Assembly (NCBI GenBank): GCA_024196135.1
Contig: JAMQCK010000085.1
Location: forward strand, 19,327 to 83,326
Length of the DNA: 64,000 nt
From: Pleurotus ostreatus/Saccharomyces cerevisiae fusant
Lineage: Eukaryota; Opisthokonta
Direction of reading: 5' to 3'
Each line of letters opens with the position of its first letter. The first letter of the stretch is position 1. Both the position numbers and the translations under genes were made by a program. This document shows positions 55,418 through 64,000 of the stretch, piece by piece. The notes beneath the pieces are model-generated. The model did not search any database. It saw only the letters and a list, made by a program, of their open reading frames with translations, and was not told the origin of the DNA.

Positions 55418-57038
55418 CTACAACGGGATCTCCACGGTCGCGCCCACATCGTCATTCCCATCCGCCTCCGCCTCCGTGCCCCCCGACGTCTCCTTCTCCA
55501 CCGGCGGGGGCGGGGGCACCTCAATCCGCGACACCGACTCTGCCCTCGACACCGACTCTGTACGCGACATCGACGAACCCAAGGTGCTCGGACTCTCGCT
55601 CCTCTCCCGCTTCGCCTCCTCCGCAGCCGCCGCCTCAGCGCCCAGCCCCATCGACACGGGCCCCTGCGCAACCACGGGCGACGACACGGGCGTCGGGAAC
55701 TTAAACTCGCGGTTCATCGTCCCGTTCCGCTTGTGCGCGCTCTCCGAGCTCAGCGAGCGGTTATGGGGCTCGCCCGTGGTCCCTTCCGTGCTTTCCTCCT
55801 CCGCGATGGGGTGCGGCGGGGAGCGCTGGATGGGCGACTGCGGGCCCTGGTTGACGAAGGGGGACGCGTTTTCGGGCGTGCGGGCGGGAGCGGGCATGGA
55901 GGCGCGGCTGGCGTGGGGGCTTATGGGCGTCTTGACGCTCGCTTGCGACATGGATTGGGGGCGGGAGTAGGGACCGGAGATGGGTGGGGGGTCGGCGCCG
56001 AGGTAGAACTTGCCAATGGGTATCATTCTGCGCGCCGTATCAGTAGTCGGAAGAGGTACGAGCAGCGCATACACGCACCTCTTGTTCGCATGGCACGCGA
56101 GGATCCACTGCGGCTGCACGACCGGGATGCTGAGCTGCAGCGCGCGCTGGTACTCGATCCCCGGCGCGTTCGCCTGCACGCTGCTCCCGCTCGCCTGCGC
56201 GCCCGCGGGCGTAGTCGCCGGCGTCGTGCACACAAAGTGCGTCGTGTCGATCTGTATCTTGTCGCTCCACCTCGCGCCCATCTCCTGCAGCGCGGCCTTG
56301 CTCGCCTCGAAGAGCTCCGGGTTCTCGACCGTGCCGAAGCAGACGGAGATGCCCGAGGTATCGGTCATGGTGTGCGTGTGCACGTTGACGATGTTCGAGG
56401 GGTAGGTGCCCGCGGTGGTGCGCAGCACGAGCTGGAAGGTGTATTCCGAGTCGAGCTCGAGGCCGGAGAGCTTGGTAGACGTGTTGGTGAGCGCGGAGGG
56501 GATGGCGGCGAGCCGCTGGCCGTTGCGGAAGATGTCGAGGGAGCGTAGGCGGGCGGTCGCGAGCTTGATAGGCGGCCATTCGAGGGTGACGGACGTCTGA
56601 GTGACATTGCGGACCTGTGCACGACGTATGAGTATCGAGCGCCAAGTATCAGCTGTATACCACGCACCTGCAGATCTGGCGGCTCCGGCGAGTGCATCCC
56701 AAACTCCTCCAAGATCACTTTCTGCAGGCCCCAGAACTCCTCGTCGCGCCGCTTCTCCTCTGCATGGTTCCGGTGGACCGCGATGTTGACGATGGAGCCC
56801 GCCGTTGCGCCCGGAGGCAGCAGAATGGAGGGGAACTCAATCAAGTGAGCCCTCTCCCCAAGGAGGATCTGTCTTCGTTATGGGTCACTGCATCCCGCCA
56901 CGACGCGCGTGCGCGCTTACCGCCATTCCAGCATCTGCGGCACATAGTCAGCTCTACCGCGCTTTGTACTGAATGACATGATTCTTTACCTAGCTTGCCC
57001 ACCGTGAAGGTGAAGCTGTCGGGCGTTTTGACGGCCAT
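55418..57038 (-). CDS. CHS5: CHS5, exomer scaffold for chitin synthase export
   Basis: Five exons (high to low): 56990-57038, 56921-56934 (14-nt micro-exon), 56668-56868, 56079-56614 and 55418-56027 (469 aa). The N-terminal SFTFTVGKLDAGMAILL (restored by the micro-exon) and HLIEFPSILLPPGATAGSI match the Chs5 N-terminal dimer/Arf1-binding region. An FN3 domain follows (VRNVTQTSVTLEWPPIKL, SLDIFRNGQRL, LDSEYTFQLVL), then a BRCT domain (GISVCFGTVENPE, DTTHFVCTTP, IPVVQPQWILACH). The C-terminal 190 residues are Ser/Pro-rich and disordered. Chs5 is the core of the exomer coat at the trans-Golgi, which carries chitin synthase III to the surface. The gene is complete. Confidence 0.93.
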
Positions 57039-57384
57039 GGTGCCCAGGTGCGCTCGCGTCGCGTCGCGTTTGCAGATGGAAGGAGGGAACAATGGCGCTC
57101 GCTTTGCGCGTGTTTGGCCGAACGCTGTTCGAATTTGGAGCAGGCCATGTTCTCTTTCGCTATTGAGAATGGTTCGTGCATGGAAAGCTTATGCAAGTTC
57201 TCCTTGAAGATGTGGTATATCCATTGCGATTACAGTAGAGCTCGACTAAAATACGAAGCGCGTGTTAAAGTCACTGCAGAGCATACCAATATTCTACTCT
57301 CCGCAGAACCCAGAAAGCGACAACAGAGCAGCAGCGCTACATCCACCATACACAGTATACCATCGCCAACAGCTCCATCTCGAC
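57039..57384. other. CHS5 promoter region
   Basis: 346 bp between the CHS5 start and the stop of MFS paralog 2, both on minus. No coding signal. Confidence 0.35.
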
Positions 57385-59860
57385 CTACGCCTTCACACTC
57401 GCCTTCGCGAACCGACTCTTCGCCCGAATAGACTCGCCCTTGAACCACAGGAAGATGGGAAAGGGTATGCCGAGCACGATACTCAGGCCTGTGGATCGCA
57501 AGCAATAAGTGTCGGCCATAATTTGGACTAGATAAGACGCACCCGCAAGCAAAGACAGGCCGCCTCCCATCCCGAGCGTGTCGAACATCTCTTGTGCGAA
57601 CAGAGGGAATGCGAAGCCGAACATGGAGCGGAAGAACTGGAGAGAAAAAGGTGAGCAAGACGCAGAGATTCTCAAGGAAGAAGACATACGGTGGCAGCGG
57701 CGACCGCGCTGGCTGCGTATGTGAAGGTGTCGACAAGGTATAGTTGGATGGGTAGGAAGGTCATCATTTGACCGAAAGCGTAGACAGCAGTGCCAAGGAT
57801 GGGCACGATCCCTGTAGAGTTGTCTTTAGCGCACTGTGCCGGAGAAGGACAAGCGAACGAACAATGCGTGGCCGCCTCAGCCGACCAGCCATACCAGCTA
57901 CGTGATATGATCAGTACGCATCGGAAGCGCTGTCGAAATTGATTTACAAGAGCCCGATTGGTATGACCATCGACCCCAGAATCAGAGACTGGTGATACTG
58001 TCAGCGTCTTTCCTCTGTGTCGCCGCCTCGCCACACGCACCGGTACACGATATTCCGGCTTCCCCACTCCGTTGTTGTACTTTGCAGAGAGCTATTATGC
58101 GTCAGGACCGAGCGAGTAGAGCAGAAAGGAAAGACACGTACACCCCAGTATATCCTGTCGCCAACCTTCGCGCCGATGATGACAGCGACGAGGGAGCCGA
58201 TGCCGATGCCTATGTACACCAGGCCGCCGACGCCGGCCTTGAAGCCGTAGGTCTTGGAGAAGAATGCTGCGTCGAGTGTCAGTTCCTACAGGGCAGAAGG
58301 AAAGCGGCGGTCCGCTCACCCGAAAACGTCGCAAACATTAGGTAGAAAATTCTGGGGCCCACCCGTGAGCAGATGCCCCGACAGCAGAGCGTTTGGCTTA
58401 CCCATATACGCTGTACAAAAAAGGATCAGCAGAGCACCTTCAAACCCAAACCCAACCACTCACAAAGCCATGTAAAGACTGAGCAAAAAGCAAATAACAT
58501 CGCCAAACAGCAGCATAATTGGGCGCTGAATATTGACCCAAATAATCCCAATCTTGCTCATCCCCGCCTCCTCCACCACCGGATCCACCCTCAAGCGCTC
58601 GAGATCCCCATTCCGCTTCGCTATGCGCTTGCGGATGATGGGGTGGTATGTCTCGCACAGGAGGGGGATGCCGACAGCGGCGGCGACGCCGTTGAGGCAG
58701 GCGATGACGATGAAGACCCATTTGACGCCGACGGTCTGCGCGATGAAGCCACCGGCGATAGGACCGACGACGGGGCCGATGAGGGGGCCCCTTGGGGGTG
58801 GGTGAGTGATGAGTGGAAGAGGGGTAGGAAGGGTAGGGGAAGGTAGGGAGACGCGTACATGGAAAAGGCGCCCATGGCACCGCCGCGGTCGCGGTCGCTA
58901 AATAGGTCGCTGATGGAGCCGCCGCCAATGGCAATGGGGGCGGAGCCGGCGAGACCGCCTATCGGGAGGTTAGCGAGGGGGATGAAGTGATAATGTAGCG
59001 GACCCACTGAGGAATCGCAGGCCTATGAAGGAGCCCGTCGCGGGAGCAAAAGCGCCTGAAAGCGGCTGTCAGCAGATGCAAACTTGAAGGGTACGCTCAA
59101 ACACATACAGCCCAGGTTAAATGCCAGTGAGACCAGATTCGCAATGTGCAGAACCTGGTACGCGTCGAGTCAGTGTAAGCTTTTTTCGTAACAGGGGAGC
59201 AAACACACCCATGTTCGACCATAGATCTCCGAGAGAGGACCGAGGACGAGTGGCTGAACTTCCTCAGTGATAATGCGCTGAGGATAATTGCCCTACTCAC
59301 TCCTGTGGCTAATGCGAGGAGGAAGATGCTAAGCGTGAGTGCGAGGACAGTAGAGTTCGTGATGCCGTATTTCAGCGCGATTTCTTGCATGCCGGGAGCC
59401 ATCATGGACGAGGTGAGCGGGGGGATGAATCTAAGTATAGAGTCAACGCTATCCACTCGTACGTATGCGCGAGGCTATACTCACGTATAGAACGAAACCT
59501 ATGAATATCCTTTAGTATCCGCATCGAGCACAAGGGCAGGACGAGACGCACGATGCCAACAGCGGTCCACTTCTTCCCGCTACTCCAGTTGCGCGGGTTA
59601 GCTGGATCGTCCTCCCAGTCATCGTCGCTCAGGCGCTCCTTCTTCTCTACCGATTCGTCTGGTAGCGGCGAGCCGCTCCTCGCGCGGGACACGATGCGCT
59701 GCAATCCCCCCACATCCTCTGCACCCGCGACCGTGGCTGACGAATCTTCCGTCCCTCGCGAAGGCGTGCGCGCGAGACCCTTCTCTTGACCCTCCATCAG
59801 TGTGCTGCCGTTCGAGGGGATAGCGATGCCCGCTCCGGCGTTGGTGTATGTGAGCAGCAA
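57385..59860 (-). CDS. MFS transporter (DHA1-type), paralog 2
   Basis: Seventeen exons, listed high to low: 59552-59860, 59485-59498, 59301-59430, 59209-59253, 59109-59154, 59008-59055, 58859-58958, 58464-58790, 58402-58410 (9 nt), 58320-58351, 58142-58266, 58041-58091, 57948-57988, 57863-57897, 57690-57811, 57543-57636 and 57385-57488 (543 aa, in frame). Motifs: DPANPRNWSSGKKW before the first helix, GPLSEIYGRTW, GPLIGPVVGPIAGG, YLVDTFTYAASAVAAA. It is paralogous to the transporter at 36154-38401 along its length; the larger size comes mainly from a longer N-terminal tail. Probable proton-coupled exporter, substrate unknown. One acceptor is AAG and one donor GTTCGT. Confidence 0.9.
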
Positions 59861-60392
59861 AGTGTGCGCAAGAAGGGAGGTATGAATGTGCCAAGAACGC
59901 CGCCATGGCGTGTCTTTTCAATGTCCTTGCAGACGGAACCGCCGACCTTGACGTTAGATGCTATGACGAGATTCTTGCCGCCTGCCGTCAGGTGGATTGA
60001 CCAAGGTCCTTCGGCCAGTTCAGGGCACCCTGCCGTTTGTGTATGACTACCATATTTCTCGCGAGTGCTCAGAGTCATTACGAGTGTATATTCGTCTTTT
60101 CAGCTTGTCAAGATGAGGAGCTCAACTGGGGTTTTACGGAATGATGTTGCGGACGGTGGTCGAGGTCGAAAACGAACACGGTCACATGTGATCCCGGTGG
60201 AGGCGGCCCGCGGCATTGATCCTGCTTGGCTCTATTTGTACTTGCCGACCTCCGCCCTGCTGGTCGAGAGCGCGTCGAAAATTCGGTCAAACTGGTTGAA
60301 GGGCTTTCCGAGCGGAAGTCCTCCACTGGCAGTCTCATGCGGCTGACGACGCCGATTCACAAAGCAGAACGAGTTACAGAAGGCGCTAAGTA
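59861..60392. other. Intergenic region, no supported gene
   Basis: 532 bp between the start of MFS paralog 2 and the stop of the next minus-strand gene. Open frames here match nothing recognised. Confidence 0.35.
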
Positions 60393-61114
60393 CTACAAAG
60401 CAAAGCCGTCGAGACTCGAAGCCCGTCTCCTCTTCGCGTCCGAACGATCCTGACCTTGGGCTTGGTATTGCAGATTAGCGTTGCGCGAACTGTTGCTTCC
60501 TGGTTGCGAAGGATACGCGTCCTCTCTGTCCACATTCCCTAGTTGCGATGTCTGCCAGACGGCATACTGAACGGGGTCCTGGAAATGATGAAACGAGTCG
60601 TTTAGTGGCGGCTCATCCTCGTTCTTGAGTGGCGCTTTTGCCACAATCGGAAACACAAAAGCAGACGCGGTTGACAGCAGAGCATCCTCCAGCGTGTAGT
60701 TTGCATCATCGTCGGTCTGGCCTAGCGGAACAATATCGCTTGAGGAGGGCGTCGCGACGAGAGTCGGTGATGCATTCGTGGACCTTTCGTCTTGCGCATC
60801 GCATTGCGCCAAACAAGACTCGCGGGGCTGAGAGTTCCGAACCATGTCGGGGATATACTGGAGGTTATCCTGGTCGCCCTTCAAGCACTAACGTTAGTCC
60901 ATGCATGGTCCGAGCAGAGCTCGGTGCGCACCATCTCTTCGATCGACTCTCTTGTCCGTGCCGCCTGGATGAGTTCTTGCCAATAAACAGCGTCAATGCC
61001 CAGTGTCTCCCGAAGCGCCGTGCATCGGCCTGGTCTTGCCGATTGCTCGTACATCCTTCGGAGGCAGACCTCTTTATTTCCGTACCGAGGAGGGCAAGGC
61101 CAGATGATACTCAT
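60393..61114 (-). CDS. Hypothetical protein, faint homeodomain-like N-terminus
   Basis: Two exons are proposed: about 60887-61114 (ending HAWTN before a GTTAGT donor) and 60393 to about 60821 (from PRESCLAQ), with a 65-nt intron that bypasses a stop. The N-terminal part LRRMYEQSARPGR and LRETLGIDAVYWQELIQAAR has the spacing of helices 1-3 of a homeodomain but lacks the WFxNR recognition core, so it could be a decayed or divergent homeobox. The rest is polar, Ser/Asp/Gln-rich, with a basic KRRR near the C-terminus that may be a nuclear signal. No confident family. The start could lie further upstream. Confidence 0.4.
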
Positions 61115-61776
61115 GGGTAAAAGAGCGAGTCGAGGATTGCAGCGGCTCGCAGCACAGAGGTCCTTTATATAGCGGATCCAGAAGGCTAAGCGGGTGGAAC
61201 GCGGAGCGAGATATATCCCAAAGACCTTTGAGGGTAAAAGTGAGTCCATAGACAAGCTACAGCAGATGGTCAACACACCATCTCAATCCTTTACACTCAA
61301 AAGACGCTCATGTTCGGCCTCGTTAGCACATGAGTCCAGAGTTGCGATCGAACCACACAGGAAATGCACGCGTCTCGAAGGTACTGTTAAGCAGGGCAGA
61401 CTCAATACCCCGACGGCGCGGCATTCAGCCGCGCGTGTTGGGCTAGGTAGCTAGACGGGACTTCGAAACACGACATGGAAGTCGGAGACAAAGGCAGATC
61501 TAAAAGGAGTTAGGGTAAAAGCCTACGCAGCAAATACACACAAACGCTTGACAAAGGGCCCGAACCAACGCGCAAGGGCCTGTACGGGCCAGCGTGCGAG
61601 CTTACATTGCATTGTGGCTCTTTTGGGCCATTACACTTCGTAGCGATATGAAGCAGGTGCAAAGCATATTCATATTCCGAAGGAAAGGGTAGGACGCGCA
61701 GACGAGATTGACGGGAAAACCGGAGGAGAACTTACACATGAAGCATTTGAAAAAGACAGTCCGAGAGAATAGTGAA
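61115..61776. other. Intergenic region without a supported gene
   Basis: 662 bp between two minus-strand genes. A GGTTCGATCGC on minus near 61340 resembles a tRNA B-box, but no cloverleaf forms around it. Confidence 0.4.
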
Positions 61777-62755
61777 TTAAGACTTGACAACCGGCATAGG
61801 GCCGTACTGCACAGGTTTTCCAGTACGTTGCTTGTACTCCCTCCACTCGCGCGTCAACTCCGACTAATCAATCCTCAGAGAGGAAAGCATAATTCGAAAG
61901 AAGAGACTCACATCCATTCGAACAAAGAACTCTTCGGGATAGAAGTCCTCGTCGGGATCGTCGTACGCGATCACGTCGTCGCCAAATCGAGCGAGGACAC
62001 GGTCCTCTTGCACCACTCGGATAGTCTTCACCTTCTCGGTATAGAATGCCATGAACCTGTCCCATTTTTCGAGATCTTCGGGTGTCTTAACGACGTCAGG
62101 ATCATGCACGGTACGGCAGGCTCGGCAATAATTCACCTCTTTGGCTTCCTATTAACTAGTCAGCATCGAGTCTGCATGGGCGAACGCGGAGAGGTCTGAC
62201 CTCGTATTCCTTTTCCATCTCGGCCAAGTCATCCTGACTGTACGACCAGACCTCGCGGCCCTTGTACTTCAGCGCGTAGGAGCCTCGCTTCATGATGGAC
62301 GCCTGGTATAAGTAAGGCGTGCCGAACCCAGTCCAGCCCACGGGGGCGCGTATAAAACGGTCGATGAGCTCGAAGCCGACGACATTGGGGCGGGGGAGCG
62401 GGGTGCCATCGCGGTATTGCAGATATATGGTCTCCGAGTTGTAATTGCACTCGCAGTGTAGCAAGACGATGTCATCGTCGATAAACGTGCGCGAGATGAC
62501 TCTGGGAGGCTTTGTCGACTGTGAACTGGGTCAGTACATAAAGAATAGCACCACTTAAAGAGAGCTCACGGGGCCCGCGGCTGACTTAGTTCTCTTGGAC
62601 GAAGAGTTCTCCGCTACCGTCGCGATCGCAGTAGAAGGGTGCTCGACCTTGACGCGAGAAGCCTCCCGGCGCATTGTCTTGGGTTTGCCACGCCGCTCGG
62701 CCTTAGCTGCGGGCGCGCGAGTTGACTTGATAGACTTAGTAGTGACTTTTGGCAT
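61777..62755 (-). CDS. Unknown family, copy E
   Basis: Five exons (high to low): 62570-62755, 62201-62518, 62137-62148 (12 nt, encoding EAKE), 61912-62085 and 61777-61863 (258 aa). It is nearly identical to copy D from RVISRTFI onward: YRDGTPLPRPNVVGFEL, GTPYLYQASIMKRGSY, DLEKWDRFMAFYTEKV, and EYKQRTGK near the C-terminus. Exon lengths 318, 12, 174 and 87 match D exactly. The N-terminal basic tail differs (MPKVTTKSIKSTRAPA) and is encoded by one exon where D has two, so this copy lost an intron and about 25 residues. Its 51-nt intron 62086-62136 also ends in AAG and stays open in frame. Function unknown. Confidence 0.8.
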
Positions 62756-62822
62756 ATTAGCGAGTGATGATGGGCGTTGGAGTCAAGTCATGATGCCTGA
62801 GGTATCGGTACCGACGCGACAC

Positions 62823-62834
62823 CGGCAAACGCCG
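62823..62834. promoter_or_regulatory. Conserved palindrome upstream of family copy E
   Basis: CGGCGTTTGCCG on minus, about 70-80 bp before the copy E start, the fourth family member with this element. Confidence 0.5.
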
Positions 62835-63008
62835 GACTTGGCCAAAAGTGGCCGCGGACACACTTTGTAGGTCACTCGCACTCGAGTTTCTGCCAGAAAC
62901 TATCTGCAACGCTGAAGGTATAAATCCGGGCCGTATAGCTCTATATAGACATTGTTGTTGTGCATTATCCTGGCGAATACAGTATGGTAGACGAGATATC
63001 GAAGGGAC

Positions 63009-63645
63009 TCAAACACGGTACACCTTGCCCGTGCGGCGCTTGTATTCTCTGAGCTGGTGTGTCGATTCGAGCTATCGGGCGTAATTAGTCAGGAGCGCTC
63101 GAGACGGTCAATGGCAGGCACGTACATCGCACCGCGGAAATAGATGCTCCGGGAGGTAGGCGGAGGGATCGGGACCGTAAGGGAGCGGCTCGACGCCGAT
63201 GAGGTTAGGTCCGGCGTGGACGAGTACGTTGACTTCGGCCTGGATAGGGTTGCGAAAGCCGTATTCGATGTGCTTCATGATCTCATCCCACTTCTTGTAA
63301 TCATAGGGAATCTGCAGGATAGAGGTAAGCGTCGCGCGCGTCAAGCCGCGTAAGTCGGTATTCACCTTGCTGAGTTCCTAGAGGCGTCGTCAGAGCATCG
63401 ATCACGGCACGATAGACGAGGGCACACACCTCTTGTTCTTTCCAATACGCAGCCCAGTCGTCGGTGCTATACTCCCATACATCGCGCCCCTTGTGACGCA
63501 GTACGTACGACCCTCGCTTGTAGACGTGTGCGCGGTACACTAGAGGAGTCCCGTAGCCGTTCCAATCCACCGGGCATCGGTTGAGGCGGTCGTATAGCTC
63601 GAATCCCATCGCATCCGTGTTAGGACGCGGAAACGGGGTCCTATG
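63009..63645 (-). pseudogene. Unknown family, copy F, 5'-truncated
   Basis: Exons recognised (high to low): part of the core exon 63430 to about 63640, beginning inside the RDGTPLPRPN motif (reads TPFPRPNTDAMGFEL); the 12-nt micro-exon 63366-63377 (ELSK); 63126-63311 (PYDYKKWDEIMKHIEYG); and 63009-63071 (ending EYKRRTGKVYRV). Upstream of about 63640 the sequence becomes unrelated, so the basic tail, the first part of the core and the promoter are missing. The remaining splice sites and frame are intact. Its 3' half resembles copy C, and the order F-E here mirrors C-D at 17.2-19.6 kb. Confidence 0.7.
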
Positions 63646-64000
63646 CTTTTAATTCTGTCAAAAAAATGAAATCGACCCGGAACTACCTGAAGAAGCAAGC
63701 ATCCTACTTCAATTGTAGTATACTCCCATAGTGCGCGCTATGATATCTCATCAAGTGTCACCGACGGCGCCCTCTTTCGCCCCGAGAACTTATGGAGTGT
63801 CGCCCGAGCAGTCGAAAGTCGTCCCGAGTTCTTCGAATTGCCGTCCGGGCTCCCCTTTTTACCCGAGAACTTGCAGCGGCACGGTCCGAGCTATACATTT
63901 TGGTCGAGATAGTATACGCAGGAGAGATACTCGGGCGATAGTGGAAGCAAGCAGGTTCAACTGCCCGCTTGCCTTATTGAGGTTGAGGGGGGTCGTGGCG
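63646..64000. other. Right-edge sequence beyond the truncated copy F
   Basis: No gene seen. CCCGAGAACTT occurs near 63780 and again near 63860 as part of imperfect direct repeats about 85 bp apart, which could mark a mobile element that cut copy F; the window ends before this can be judged. Confidence 0.35.

Noticed and set aside
55316..56548. Plus-strand ORF of 410 aa, Arg/His-rich
   Set aside because: Antisense shadow of CHS5, whose FN3 and BRCT domains are clear on minus.
61300..61400. Possible tRNA (B-box-like GGTTCGATCGC on minus)
   Set aside because: No A-box at proper distance and no cloverleaf pairing; the match is incomplete.
1..64000. CRISPR arrays, bacterial operons, rRNA or mitochondrial genes
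   Set aside because: None seen. Intron-rich eukaryotic genes throughout exclude a prokaryotic window, and the only regular repeats are short intronic or intergenic minisatellites.

Overview
This is a fungal nuclear genome fragment, most likely from an Agaricomycete (mushroom-forming basidiomycete), possibly a polypore. Reasons: GC-rich coding DNA, genes split by many 46-60 nt GT-AG introns, tandem basidiomycete-style F-box proteins, a DUF6593-type gene, paired Zn(II)2Cys6 regulators, and eukaryotic housekeeping genes (UTP14, EMC6, TTC27, CHS5, HOM2). Exon joins were worked out by hand from splice sites, homologous motifs and reading-frame bookkeeping. For almost every gene the summed exon length is a multiple of three.

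Layout. 0-11.5 kb: three paralogous minus-strand F-box genes (the first runs off the left edge), an NLR-type NB-ARC/TPR gene on plus, and a secreted M35 metalloprotease on minus. 11.8-13.5 kb: a complete 1681-bp LTR retroelement with identical 196-bp LTRs, a 5-bp target duplication and a single gag-like gene, and no pol. 14.2-19.6 kb: four tandem copies (A-D) of an unrecognised gene family. 19.7-22.9 kb: two hypothetical genes and an empty stretch. 22.9-32.3 kb: UTP14, a glycolipid-transfer protein (HET-C2 family) and a Zn2Cys6 regulator. 32.3-36.2 kb: gene-poor, with a minisatellite. 36.2-40.7 kb: an MFS transporter, EMC6 and a DUF6593 gene. 41.8-47.0 kb: TTC27 and aspartate-semialdehyde dehydrogenase. 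47.4-53.9 kb: two paralogous Zn2Cys6 regulators in divergent orientation around a GFA/CENP-V-type zinc enzyme. 54.2-59.9 kb: a small conserved protein, CHS5 and a second MFS transporter paralogous to the first. 60.4-63.6 kb: a hypothetical gene and two more copies (E, F) of the unknown family in inverted orientation.

How the genes fit together. There is no obvious biosynthetic cluster. Housekeeping genes for ribosome assembly, ER membrane insertion, threonine/methionine synthesis and chitin synthase export are interspersed with fast-evolving accessory families (F-box, NLR, unknown family, MFS, Zn2Cys6). The most noteworthy items are the gag-only LTR element; the six-copy unknown family, with a conserved 12-nt micro-exon and a shared upstream palindrome; an NLR and a HET-C2-like protein in the same window; and an MFS paralog pair whose coding blocks match to the base although one copy carries seven more introns.
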